Shown piece after piece: positions 22,901-36,800 of a stretch of 64,000 nucleotides of DNA. Origin of the DNA: Diprion similis (lineage: Eukaryota > Arthropoda > Insecta > Hymenoptera > Diprionidae); NCBI RefSeq assembly GCF_021155765.1, contig NC_060112.1, positions 16,554,001 through 16,618,000 on the forward strand, in the 5' to 3' direction. Made by a program: the position numbers and the translations under genes. The notes beneath the pieces were generated by a model. The model ran no database searches and had not been told where the DNA came from. It saw nothing but the letters and a program-made list of their open reading frames with translations. Each line of letters opens with the position of its first letter. Position 1 is the stretch's first letter.

Positions 22901-25900
22901 GCCAAAAATACAAAGGGGTTAGCCTTACTTTCCTGGTCATTTTCAGTGCTGAAAATTTTTCGTTTCAAAATCGATTTGTATGACCATCTCTAGAGTAATT
23001 CGACCCCTAGGAACCCAGAAAACACCTTAAAAATAGCGTGGGAGCAGCAACAGAGAAATGACCATCAAAATCATGAGTTTTTCGGCCGTAACTTTTTAGG
23101 TATCGCTCGCAGCGTATTGGGACTGCGCTTATTCGATTCCTCTCGCAAAATTACGTCGAAATGGTGCCCTAACCAATTGATTGCAGCACTTTCCAGAATC
23201 GTTGAAATTTTTGCCAAAAATCCAAAGGGGTTAGCCTTACTTTTTCTGTCATTTTCGGAGCCGAAAATTTTTTGTCTTGAAATCGATTTGTATGACCAAC
23301 TCTAGAGTAATTCGACCCCCAGGAACCCAGAAAACACCTTAAAAATAGCGTAGGAGCAGCAGCAGAGAAATGACGATCAAAATCATGAGTTTTCCGGCCG
23401 TAACTTTCTAGGTATCGCTCGCAGCGTATTGGGACTGCGCTTATTCGATTCCTCTCGCAAAATTACGTCGGAATAGTGCCCTCACCAATCGATTGCAGCA
23501 CTTTCCAGAATCGTTGAAATTTTTGCCAAAAATCCAAAGGGGTTAGCCTTACTTTCCTGGTCATTTTCAGTGCTGAAAATTTTCCGTTTCAAAATCGATT
23601 TGTATGACCATCTCTAGAGTAATTCGACCCCCAGGAACCCAGAAAACACCTTAAAAATAGCGTGGGAGCAGCAGCAGAGAAATGACCATCAAAATCATGA
23701 GTTTTTCGGCCGTAACTTTTTAGGTATCGCTCGCAGCGTATTGGGACTGCGCTCATTCGATTCCTCTCGCAAAATTACGTCGAAATAGTGCCCTAACCAA
23801 TTGATTGCAGCACTTTCCAGAATCGTTGAAATTTTTGCCAAAAATCCAAAGGGGTTAGCCTTACTTTTTCTGTCATTTTCGGAGCCGAAAATTTTTTGTC
23901 TTGAAATCGATTTGTATGACCATCTCTAGAGTAATTCGACCCCCAGGAACCCAGAAAACACCTCAAAAATAGCGTAGGAGCAGCAGCAGAGAAATGACGA
24001 TCAAAATCATGAGTTTTTCGGCCGTAACTTTTTAGGTATCACTCGCAGCGTATTGGGACTGCGCTTATTCGATTCCCTTCGCAAAATTACGTCGGAATAG
24101 TGCCCTAAACAATTGATTGCAGCACTTTCCAGAATCGTTGAAATTTTTGCCAAAAATCCAAAGGGGTTAGTCTTACTTTTTCTGTCATTTTCTAAGACAA
24201 AAATTTTTTGTCTTAAAATCGATTTGTATGACCAACTCTAGGGTAATTCGACCCCCAGGAACCCAGAAAACACCTTAAAAATAGCGTAGGAGCAGCAGCA
24301 GAGAAATGACGATCAAAATCATGAGTTTTCCGGCCGTAACTTTCTAGGTATCGCTCGCAGCGTATTGGGACTGCGCTTATTCGATTCCTCTCGCAAAATT
24401 ACGTCGAAATAGTGCCCTAACTAATTGATTGCAGCACTTTCCAGAATCGTTGAAATTTTTGCCAAAAATCCAAAGGGGTTAGCCTTACTTTTTCTGTCAT
24501 TTTCGGAGCCGAAAATTTTTTGTCTTAAAATCGATTTGTATGACCATCTCTAGAGTAATTCGACCCCCAGGAACCCAGAAAACACCTTAAAAATAGCGTA
24601 GGAGCAGCAGCAGAGAAATGACGATCAAAATCATGAGTTTTCCGGCCGTAACTTTCTAGGTATCGCTCGCAGCGTATTGGGACTGCGCTTATTCGATTCC
24701 TCTCGCAAAATTACGTCGGAATAGTGCCCTAACCAATCGATTGCAGCACTTTCCAGAATCGTTGAAATTTTTGCCAAAAATCCAAAGGGGTTAGCCTTAC
24801 TTTTTCTGTCATTTTCGGAGCTGAAAATTTTTTGTCTTGAAATCGATTTGTATGACCATCTCTAGAGTAATTCGACCCCCAGGAACCCAGAAAACACCTC
24901 AAAAATAGCGTAGGAGCAGCAGCAGAGAAATGACGATCAAAATCATGAGTTTTTCGGCCGTAACTTTTTAGGTATCACTCGCAGCGTATTGGGACTGCGC
25001 TTATTCGATTCCCTTCGCAAAATTACGTCGGAATAGTGCCCTAAACAATTGATTGCAGCACTTTCCAGAATCGTTGAAATTTTTGCCAAAAATCCAAAGG
25101 GGTTAGTCTTACTTTTTCTGTCATTTTCTAAGACAAAATTTTTTCGTCTTCAAATCGATTTGTATGACCAACTCTAGAGTAATTCGACCCCCAGGAACCC
25201 AGAAAACACCTTAAAAATAGCGTAGGAGCAGCAGCAGAGAAATGACGATCAAGATCATGAGTTTTTCGGCCGTAACTTCTTAGGTATCACTCGCAGCGTA
25301 TTGGGACTGCGCTTATTCGATTCCTCTCGCAAAATTACGTCGGAATAGTGCCCTAACCAATCGATTGCAGCACTTTCCAGAATCGTTGAAATTTTTGCCA
25401 AAAATCCAAAGGGGTTAGCCTTACTTTCCTGGTCATTTTCAGTGCTGAAAATTTTTCGTTTCAAAATCGATTTGTATGACCATCTCTAGAGTAATTCGAT
25501 CCCCAGGAACCCAGAAAACACCTTAAAAATAGCGTAGGAGCAGCAGCAGAGAAATGACGATCAAGATCATGAGTTTTTCGGCCGTAACTTCTTAGGTATC
25601 GCTCGCAGCGTATTGGGACTGCGCTTATTCGATTCCTCTCGCAAAATTACGTCGAAATAGTGCCCTAACCAATTGATTGCAGCACTTTCCAGAATCGTTG
25701 AAATTTTTGCCAAAATCCCAAAGGGGTTAGCCTTACTTTTTCTGTCATTTTCGGAGCCGAAAATTTTTTGTCCCCAAATCGATTTGTATGACCATCTCTA
25801 GAGTGATTCGACCCCCAGGAACCCAGAAAACACCTCAAAAATAGCGTAGGAGCAGCAGCAGAGAAATGACGATCAAAATCATGAGTTTTTCGGCCGTAAC

Positions 25901-28900
25901 TTTTTAGGTATCACTCGCAGCGTATTGGGACTGCGCTTATTCGATTCCCTTCGCAAAATTACGTCGGAATAGTGCCCTAAACAATTGATTGCAGCACTTT
26001 CCAGAATCGTTGAAATTTTTGCCAAAAATCCAAAGGGGTTAGCCTTACTTTTTCTGTCATTTTCGGAGCCGAAAATTTTTTGTCTTGAAATCGATTTGTA
26101 TGACCATCTCTAGAGTAATTCGACCCCCAGGAACCCAGAAAACACCTCAAAAATAGCGTAGGAGCAGCAGCAGAGAAATGACGATCAAAATCATGAGTTT
26201 TTCGGCCGTAACTTTTTAGGTATCACTCGCAGCGTATTGGGACTGCGCTTATTCGATTCCCTTCGCAAAATTACGTCGGAATAGTGCCCTAAACAATTGA
26301 TTGCAGCACTTTCCAGAATCGTTGAAATTTTTGCCAAAAATCCAAAGGGGTCAGTCTTACTTTTTCTGTCATTTTCTAAGCCAAAAATTTTTCGTCTTAA
26401 AATCGATTTGTATGACCAACTCTAGAGTAATTCGACCCCCAGGAACCCAGAAAACACCTTAAAAATAGCGTAGGAGCAGCAGCAGAGAAATGACGATCAA
26501 AATCATGAGTTTTCCGGCCGTAACTTTCTAGGTATCGCTCGCAGCGTATTGGGACTGCGCTTATTCGATTCCTCTCGCAAAATTACGTCGAAATAGTGCC
26601 CTAACCAATTGATTGCAGCACTTTCCAGAATCGTTGAAATTTTTGCCAAAAATCCAAAGGGGTTAGCCTTACTTTTTCTGTCATTTTCGGAGCCGAAAAT
26701 TTTTTCTCTTAAAATCGATTTGTATGACCATCTCTAGAGTAATTCGACCCCCAGGAACCCAGAAAACACCTTAAAAATAGCGTAGGAGCAGCAGCAGAGA
26801 AATGACGATCAAGATCATGAGTTTTCCGGCCGTAATTTTCTAGGTATCGCTCGCAGCGTATTGAGACTGCGCTTATTCGATTCCTCACGCAAAATTACGT
26901 CGGAATAGTGCCCTAACCAATCGATTGCAGCACTTTCCAGAATCGTTGAAATTTTTGCCAAAAATCCAAAGGGGTTAGCCTTACTTTTCTGGTCATTTTT
27001 AAAGCCGAAAATTTTCCGTTTTGAAATCGATTTGTATGACCATCTCTAGAGTAATTCGACCCCCAGGAACCCAGAAAACACCTCAAAAATAGCGTAGGAG
27101 CAGCAGCAGAGAAATGACGATCAAAATCATGAGTTTTTCGGCCGTAACTTTTTAGGTATCGCTCGCAGCGTATTGGGACTGCGCTTATTCGATTCCTCTC
27201 GCAAAATTACGTCGAAATAGTGCCCTAACCAATTGATTGCAGCACTTTCCAGAATCGTTGAAATTTTTGCCAAAAATCCAAAGGGGTTAGCCTTACTTTT
27301 TCTGTCATTTTCGGAGCCGAAAATTTTTTGTCTTAAAATCGATTTGTATGACCATCTCTAGAGTAATTCGACCCCCAGGAACCCAGAAAACACCTTAAAA
27401 ATAGCGTAGGAGCAGCAGCAGAGAAATGACGATCAAAATCATGAGTTTTTCGGCCGTAACTTTTTAGGTATCACTCGCAGCGTATTGGGACTGCGCTTAT
27501 TCGATTCCCCTCGCAAAATTACGTCGGAATAGTGCCCTAAACAATTGATTGCAGCACTTTCCAGAATCGTTGAAATTTTCGCCAAAAATCCAAAGGGGTT
27601 AGTCTTACTTTTTCTGTCATTTGCTAAGCCAAAAATTTTTCGTCTTAAAATCGATTTGTATGACCATCTCCAGAGTAATTCGACCCCCAGGAACCCAGAA
27701 AACACCTTAAAAATAGCGTAGGAGCAGCAGCAGAGAAATGACGATCAAAATCATGAGTTTTTCGGCCGTAACTTTTTAGGTATCACTCGCAGCGTATTGG
27801 GACTGCGCTTATTCGATTTCTCTCGCAAAATTACGTCGGAATAGTGCCCTCAACAATCGATTGCAGCACTTTCCAGAATAGTTGAAATTTTTGCCAAAAA
27901 TCCAAAGGGGTTAGCCTTACTTTCCTGGTCATTTTCAGTGCCGAAAATTTTCCGTTTCAAAATCGATTTGTATGACCATCTTTAGAGTAATTCGACCCCC
28001 AGGAACCCAGAAAACACCTTAAAAATAGCGTGGGAGCAGCAGCAGAGAAATGACCATCAAAATCATGAGTTTTTCGGCCGTAACTTTTTAGGTATCGCTC
28101 GCAGCGTATTGGGACTGCGCTTATTCGATTCCTCTCGCAAAATGACGTCGAAATAGTGCCCTAACCAATTGATTGCAGCACTTTCCAGAATCGTTGAAAT
28201 TTTTGCCAAAAATCCAAAGGGGTTAGCCTTACTTTTTCTGTCATTTTCGGAGCCGAAAATTTTTTGTCCTCAAATCGATTCGTATGACCATCTCCAGAGT
28301 AATTCGATCCCCAGGAACCCAGAAAACACCTCAAAAATAGCGTAGGAGCAGCAGCAGAGAAATGACGATCAAGATCATGAGTTTTCCGGCCGTAACTTTC
28401 TAGGTATCGCTCGCAGCGTATTGGGACTGCGCTTATTCGATTCCTCTCGCAAAATTACGTCGGAATAGTGCCCTAACCAATCGATTGCAGCACTTTCCAG
28501 AATCGTTGGAATTTTTGCCAAAAATCCAAAGGGGTTAGCCTTACTTTTCTGGTCATTTTTAAAGCCGAAAATTTTCCGTTTTGAAATCGATTTGTATGAC
28601 CATCTCCAGAGTAATTCGACCCCCAGGAACCCAGAAAACACCTCAAAAATAGCGTAGGAGCAGCAGCAGAGAAATGACGATCAAAATCATAAGTTTTTCG
28701 CCCGTAACTTTTTAGGTATCGCTCGCAGCGTATTGGGACTGCGCTCATTCGATTCCTCTCGCAAAATTACGTCGAAATAGTGCCCTAACCAATTGATTGC
28801 AGCACTTTCCAGAATCGTTGAAATTTTTGCCAAAAATCCAAAGGGGTTAGCCTTACTTTTTCTGTCATTTTCTAAGCCAAAAATTTTTCGTCTTAAAATC

Positions 28901-29430
28901 GATTTGTATGACCAACTCTAGAGTAATTCGATCCCCAGGAACCCAGAAAACACCTCAAAAATAGCGTAGGAGCAGCAGCAGAGAAATGACGATCAAGATC
29001 ATGAGTTTTCCGGCCGTAACTTTCTAGGTATCGCTCGCAGCGTATTGGGACTGCGCTTATTCGATTCCTCTCGCAAAATTACGTCGGAATAGTGCCCTAA
29101 CCAATCGATTGCAGCACTTTCCAGAATCGTTGAAATTTTTGCCAAAAATCCAAAGGGGTTAGCCTTACTTTTCTGGTCATTTTTGGAGCCGAAAATTTTC
29201 CGTTTCAAAATCGATTTGTATGACCATCTCTAGAGTAATCCGACCCCGAGGAACCCAGAAAACACCTCAATAATAGCGTAGGAGCAGCAGCAGAGAAATG
29301 ACGATTAAAATCATGAGTTTTCTGGCCGTAAGTTTTCAGCTATCGCTTGCAATATTGATACTGCGCTTGATTGATTTTTTTCGCAAAATTACGTCGGAAT
29401 AGTACCCTAAGGAATCAATAGCAAATGTGT
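16920..29430. repeat. Satellite array, 39 head-to-tail monomers of 312 bp plus decayed edge copies
   Basis: Using the landmark GAGTTTTTCGGCCGTAAC, consecutive copies recur at 17148, 17460, 17772 and 18084. There is one 1-base insertion near 18385, then exact multiples of 312 from 18709 to 29317. That is 39 complete monomers over 12,169 bp with a net length change of one base. The landmark itself varies between TTTTTCGG and TTTTCCGG. Each monomer also carries the near-palindrome TTTTCGGAGCCGAAAA (for example 17323-17338), a CTCTAGAG palindrome and a GAGCAGCAGCAGAG tract. Copies are highly similar but fall into types by the central segment: CTGTCATTTTCGGAGCCG, CTGGTCATTTTCAGTGC, CTGGTCATTTTTA(G/A)AGCCG, and CTGTCATTTTCTAAG(A/C)C. 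A half-monomer at about 16920-17148 and a decayed copy at about 29318-29430 mark the edges. The 69-91 codon minus-strand frames inside monomers are by-products of a period divisible by three and end at the same conserved stop. Confidence 0.97.
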
Positions 29431-30816
29431 CATCACGAATCTCAACCCGAAATTTTTGTATTTATCCAAAAAATATCAGAAACCTTCGATCAAATATCAG
29501 TTATGGTCGCGTTCTGAGTTTTCTTCGAGTTCACAGGCTCTCAGGTGATGAAAGTCTTGATTATTCCTAGAAATCAACTTAACCACAAATTTATAGCGAT
29601 TTACCAAAATTGCAGCACATATTAAAGTTCGACACTTTTTCGAGCATTTCCTAATCCACTGATAACAAATATGACTTTTAAGACATCCGAAAAACCGAGA
29701 TATTTTCAAATTGTCATGGTCATTCAGATGCTGTCATGTTTCTTTGCATACTATGACTTTTAAATATACTTAAATTCGGAACCTTTTCACTGTCAACTTT
29801 CTCCGTAGTTCTCTAGTAGTCTCAGGATTCTTATGCTTATGAAGGATTGAGACTCCGACGTTGAAAATTCTTGAATATATTTTGGTGGCTTCTGACATCG
29901 AAACGTCTTCGAATAAAAATGTACAAAAAATTACACATACTCTGATCAACTAAGAAAAATATTTCACAAAGAGGAGTTGAGGGTTTTGTTAAGGTCAATT
30001 ATGCTTATAGAATGCTGTATTCGCAGATTAATTTAATCATTGCTGAACACAATTCCAACTGACGCAGTCATTTTACATGGAATTGATACAAGCGCCTCCC
30101 TCTGACTGAAGAGTCATGTATTTAGCTGCGAATAATTGCCTCCGTACATGATTTAACATACCATGGACTTATTATGAACAGGGAAGGTCGAATGTTTATG
30201 CGCCGACACATGCACAAATTTTCTCGAGTTAAAGTAACCCAGCACACGCTATGCACTGTTGTCAACCTAACGTTGATGAAGATGGATCTAGATGCTCATA
30301 TCTCATCATCGGCATAATGGTGTCGTACAAGAAATTAGAAACCATTTCGTCAAATAGGTTGGCAACAGTTCATGATTTGCAGTAGGCTGAGTTCATTGGT
30401 GTAGAGTCTGTGAATATGCCAATGTATGTGCTCCCGATTTCTTTGTTCATGATAAATTCACGGCAGACATATAAGTAGTCTTAACAAAGTCATCGTTACG
30501 TAGTCTTCAACACAACAAATGTGCGTATGTATTACGTATAGAATTTAGAGTATACAAAACATATTTAATGAATCATACATCTATCACTGTACATTAGCAG
30601 TAAAATATTTTGATATAGCTATGTATATCGACCTGCGCTTGTGCCAATGTGGGAGCCGCCAAAGCCCAAATAAACGAAATGACACTGTAGTCTCCGTCGT
30701 GTTTCAAATTTTACGATGAAATTCGATCAACACGTAACGAGAGTCAACGCAGCAGCCATTACTGCTACAATATTACTAATGTATGTACATAACACTGTCC
30801 ACAGTATAGACTTTAA
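29431..30816. other. Intergenic region between satellite and MFSD8
   Basis: No gene, repeat or RNA recognised. A 70-codon minus-strand frame (29497-29709) has no domain. The right part is the 3' flank of MFSD8. Confidence 0.5.
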
Positions 30817-33800
30817 TCACGACGCTCCATTGAGACCTTGTGCCTCGCCTTCTTTTCGATCTGTATTAGATGGCCCATGGACGAGTGGAAGCTCGAACTC
30901 TTTCTTGCCGTTGACGATTTCACCAACGTCTCTTGATGTTGCATCAGCAGCATCAGGTGGTACCAAACGCTTCTTTATAATTTCAATCGAAATCATACCT
31001 AACACCAGCGTCACACCGGTAACCCCGAAAGTTTGGTAAGTCCCATACCTAGTGTAAATCAGTCCCACGAACACTGGACCCATCACACGAGATGCGCACC
31101 CGGCTCCCGTCATGAGTCCCATCCAGACTCCCTGAGGACGAGGTCCCAGTATTTTACTAAATATCGTCTGGATCAACGTCACCCCTAATGGATATCCGAT
31201 GGTCGTCAATCCGTAGCCGAGTAGGAACTGTGTCACGGTCATTTGAGGCGTGTACCGACACCATTCCTGGGTGCTTGGACAGCCGAGGATGTCTGTTCCG
31301 TTGGCATCTTTCGTCTCGTTGCCAAAAGCTGTGAAAATTGATTTAATTTTCTTTTTTTCTTTTGTTCAACAACGTGTATTTAACCTACGCTAGAATATAG
31401 CTTATGCCATAGTACGATAATAAACAGCTACTCACGGCCGTACTCGGCGATCACCGGAGGATCCGGGCCCCATGGAATGCACAGTACTCTTCCGACGATC
31501 ATTAAAAAGAAACCACCCCAAAGCATGATCTTCCTCTCGGAAAATCTGTGAGATAAATTGGAGCCGTGAACAACTTGTAACGGTCAGATGCAAAAAGGTT
31601 TCAACCTTCAAAATATTTCTAACATTCATCCAATTGTAAGAAGACCATGGACTTTCAATTTACCTTTTACATAGTGGTCCGATTAAAACGAAAGTGACGC
31701 AGGCTACTACGGCACCGACACTCATCAGAAGACCCATGTAGTACAAGGCATCAGTCTTTGACCAAGCGAATTGATCCATCGTTAGCGAAGTTCCCAGTCT
31801 GAAGTATACAGGTTATTTGTGGTTTACTCATGTATTATAATCTTCACACGAAACTGTATTGTATAAGGAGAAAGTTACTGGTACAGCACCAAGGAAAGTT
31901 ATAAGGTTATGCAATGTCCATTTTACTCACGTTTCAAGGAGAACAAAATTGAAGACCAATATAAAGAATGCGCAAATCAAAGTCCAAGAGGCAATGTAAT
32001 CTGGCTTCATCGCCTTCCAAGTTTCTTCCTCTGTAACAGAATCAGACTTCTCTCAGCTTCGCTTTTCTCTTTGTGAAGTGGTTGTTTTTTTCGTAAAGAG
32101 AGTTCATAATCATCTTACAAGCTATATGCATTATCGTAACACGGATTCACAAAGAGTCTTTTGCGCTAAGGCATTTGCTAGTAAGTGGGTTTAAAGTATA
32201 TCGCATGAGATGATTGATAAAAGCGTGCCACATGGTTAATTGGATAAAGAGATTGCAGTGACACAGAACAATGAAGAAGAACCGAACGTCAGTCTCAATT
32301 CATTGTCACGCACGTCTCTTCCTTGCTCCCTTTACAATTTCTAAATCCGACCAATTGTAATGGATTGTAAATTGTAATCACCTGACGTTTTTCCCTGAGT
32401 CTGCATAGCTTCCCGGGTTGCGATTCGGTGCTCCTTAAAGTTCCATGGAAGGAAGAGGACGAAGTTGAAGACGCCCATCAGAACGTTGATCCAACCGGCC
32501 ATTGTGTACATATTGAAGGGAAGACCAAGAAGGTAAAATCCTTTGTCGCCCAATGGTGTTACCGCAGCCTGTAAGCCGGGACCAACGACAAATCCCAGAA
32601 CCTAGAAAGTACAAATAAGTCACTGATTGTACCTATCATTAAACGTAGGTTTGCATGCCATTTCACATTGAACGATATAGATGATTAAATTTGCCCGTGC
32701 CCGGAATGCAGTCACGCGTACGTAATGAGTTATAATTATGCAACTAGATTTTGCGATGATATATTTGTACATACTTGAGCGAGAGACACCATAGAAACCG
32801 CATGAGTTCTCTCAGATAATTTCGTAGCTGCTGAAAGATAAGACCGTGCCACTGCAATGTTTGCTGAAAAAATCAATATGGTTATGCACGGGCATGAGTC
32901 TTATTTGACAGTATAATAAAGTCTAGATTGAATTTTTCAATTGTACATGGAATGGCTTCTTGATCCGACCCTGTAGTAAAAAAAATTAAAAATAAATAAA
33001 AAATATTCAGTGTTATAACGGTGAGAATATATTATCTACGAATTTTTAGGCTCCATGTTTATCTGCTCATGGCTATCTGGGTCGCATAATACTTGTAAAT
33101 AAAATAGATAGTGACATCCTGCCATATCAATTATCACATAAAGAGAGCAAAAGTAGAAATGGCGGATCGATACCATTGCCAGAGCGATGTTCGAATTTTA
33201 AGTTAGGCTTCTCAAGGAAAATTAGAGAATGAAACATGATCTATTTCCTTGTTGCTGCATTCGTCGTCGATGGATTTCGTGACTATCGATTAGTAATTAA
33301 TTTTATTAACCGGAACTGACGCCAACAAAGAACCTGGCGGTGAGCATCGCAATCTTCCTGTAGGCAGGTATGATTTCAAGTGTGCTGTAGGCTGCGGAAG
33401 CCAGAGTAAAAACAGCCAGAGTAATCAGGAGTGGCAACCTGACGGAGCCGCGTCTGTTACCCCACCAACCGACCAAGGGAGAGAATAACATCTGTCCCAA
33501 GGGATTTGCAGCCACGACGTACCCCATGAACTCTTTTCCAGCCGTAGGATCTAACTGGAAACGAATGTTTGCAATTAAAATGTGCAATTTACACGGTGCA
33601 CCGCCATGGTATACCCAGAAAGCAATTACTGTCGAAAAATCAAACGCAAACTACAATTACGAGGAAGACAACTAAGGATATTCTTTTGAGAAGCAAAAGA
33701 AAATTGCAAAATGCACTCCTCTTTATTATGAATACCCTTCAATGTATTATTTGGTGCAAAAGTAGGAAAGTATAAGAATGGACCAGGGTAATAGGAAAAT

Positions 33801-36800
33801 ATCCGGTCCTCTAAGAATGCGTATAGAAAGTTCGGTGCTGTACGCTCAACGGCTTCATCGCCGGCTGCATTCGTTGGGAAATATTCAACAGTAAGTATCA
33901 CCCGTGAAGTGAGGCGTAGTTGGAAAGTGACGGTAGTATTGTAGACACATACAAGGTGAATTCGTGATTGCTTTACTGAGGAGATACACGCAGGTTAACC
34001 GTAGATAATTACGGTTAGTGTCAATCATCGCAATGAAACGGAGCTAGTTTGATGCATTCTTGAAATATTTTGTATTTTTATTCTGAGCGTAATTGAAAAA
34101 TGACAGGAGTAAGGACTACTCTACATATGTAGGTATATGTATACCCACGCGATTCTCGATACCGCACATTCATGAAATACGTACCTTGTCTAAATAAGGC
34201 CAAACTCCTGTGAGAATTATGCTGAAGCCGAGCGACATTAGGAACATTGTGAAGTAAATGACGTTCAGACTTTTCCAACGTTCCCATCGCTCAGTCGCGG
34301 TCTCAAGGTCATCATCACGCGCTGCTCGACTGCGGTACAAAAAAAAAAACATAATGAAAAATTAAAGATTTACGGAATTAATCAGGATGACAGAACATCG
34401 ATCTCTTTACAAGATAAGTTGCGTGACTTTTTCACTAGATGTGTTTTAAATTGATAGATTCGTTTACAGGGACATTGACTTAAGGGGATGCCCTGGTCGA
34501 TTTCAACGTTGTCGTATATATCTCGAAATATTCAACTCCATGTATCTCAAACGCAAAACAGGACACAACAGTCCCACTCTACATGCAATTCTCAACAAAT
34601 AACTACTCCAATAAGTATTCATGCTTGAAGGAGGGGAGACGAGGGGAACACCGAGTCTTTGGTTGGACTAAAAAAGGTGAAATAAGAAGGTACGTCTAAA
34701 ATTTTTCAGATTGGAGTAATATGTCTATTGAGTAAAATGTCAACCCTTTTCGATAAAAGTGTAGACACAAGAAACCTTTCACAGCGAACTCAATCTTCTG
34801 TAGAAGGTCCGATAAAGATTCACATTTTCGTCAGTAAACATACTACCAAAATCCCGAAACCTGCGAAAACATTTTCTTGTTTGATTTTTTGATTTACGTA
34901 AAAATTTTACCCGCCTTTCTTTCAAATTTTATTCAGTAAGAGCGAATTTAGAATGACAAGTATATTATCAGTTGCTGTAAGGTTACTCAACAGTTCATAT
35001 AAATCTAGCTTCAAAATTGTGAATTTGAAACAAGCTTTTTAGAATGTCGAATTTCCACACCGCTCCGTGAGTAGGTAACCAGGTTGTGTAAGTCTCCGGA
35101 CTCTCTGACAAAAGTCGCCAGCGCTGTTCGCTTAGTTTCCACATTGCCGTTTGACATGCTTTATGATTGACCTGTTATATGGATCTGAGACTACAACTTT
35201 ACGTTCAGATTATATAAACTCAGAATGTTAAACGGTCATTGACCCAATCTGGTCCGATCTGTCACTATATACATGTAAATTTATCATGTACATACAAATA
35301 CGATCCAAACAATATCTGTTTTCAGATTTCTCTAACTTTTTTAAATGTGCTGTTTATCCTACCCAGGCGATGATAAAAGATTGTATCGATGTAAAACGTT
35401 TGCCCTGTGCGTTATCGCTAGTCTTCTTCAGTAGTTACGAATACATAATTCTTTTTATCACTGGGAATACGATAAGTCTTTTATCATGTCTAAGCATTGA
35501 GGGATAGATATTATTCGTTTATCAGTATAAATGAAACCATTGTAAGAATGTTTTCTTCTTCCACCGAAAACCAGTACATGTGAATATTAATCAGAATTTG
35601 GAAAACTTACAATTTATTACTCAGTTCACTTTACAAGACTGCGTGCTTCGGAAATAAGTCTAAATATTACACTGACAGGAAAAAAAATTCACATCATTCT
35701 CTACGGTAGTTCAAAGCTTCCTCAAGAATCAGTGTGCGCGTGTATTCATGCACCATGCGTACCATACTGGCATCCATTGTTCAGCCTGCATTGGCTGTTA
35801 CGCAATATTGCAACCTCGTATACGCAAATTATATGATTTGAATACCTAATTTAATTCAAGTAGGGTATATTACCTACCATGCCTACCGTTTTATTGGAAA
35901 CATTCATGATCCAAGGTACAAAATCAGATTCGGATCTACAGTTAAATAAGCTACCAAGTTTCACAAAATATTTTCTTATTGTGAATAATCTTGCGCAATG
36001 ACTCGAGACTTTTGCAACCTCGTCGAAGGCCACTGCCTTCATAAACATAAAGACCTCACTGTAGCTTCTGCCTACAAACTGGCGCGAGGTCCGTTGTTTT
36101 TACGCATCTGATACTTTTATAATTGGCTGTCAGCCACGGATAAGAGTGTAAGGAGTAACACGTATAGATCATTGAATACTCAGAAGCTGCTTTCTGACGA
36201 GAAAGTTCCTACGGGTTTCTTACCTACAAATCATTTTTATCGGGTAGTACACAATTCAGTTATATTGTTCTCGCAGGATCATGCAACTTTTTCTCAACAC
36301 AATAGATCAATTTTTTTTTCTCATTTCCGTGAATCATGACACCATATGAGGGAAAGGAAATTGAAAGCCCGTAATATTTACTGCGTTTTCGAACACTAGC
36401 AGAGTTTCCTTTTTACAGCCTTGCTGTGATTGTTGTATTCTCAGAAATGCGCGCAGATACAAGTAGTTGACACAATTATATACTCAGTTTTTTATGGACA
36501 CTTATCTTATGTACATACGATACTGTATATAAGGAATCAGGCTATCACAAATTTCTCCTGCCCAATCTGTGCAAGCCGATGTGTTTATTACGTTACGATT
36601 CTTACTATTTGTAGGTACTCATGATACCTGAAATCCAGATTATTTAATTCGTGCTGTATGACCGACAAAGGCAACTGAAACCAATGGTGATTGATGAAAA
36701 TATGTATTCGATGGAATGAAACATAGCAGCCATTGATTCTAGAACGTGGACGTGTGCTTTGCATTCGCTGTTATGCATACCTATCTAACTTATCGTCATC

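Noticed and set aside
17454..29208. Dozens of 69-91 codon minus-strand frames within the satellite
   Set aside because: They recur because 312 is divisible by three; every copy ends at the same stop in the monomer, there are no domains, and substitutions do not look protein-constrained.
17149..29317. CRISPR-like array
   Set aside because: Direct head-to-tail 312-bp repeats with no unique spacers, in a eukaryotic genome; this is satellite DNA. I also saw no match to a CENP-B box.
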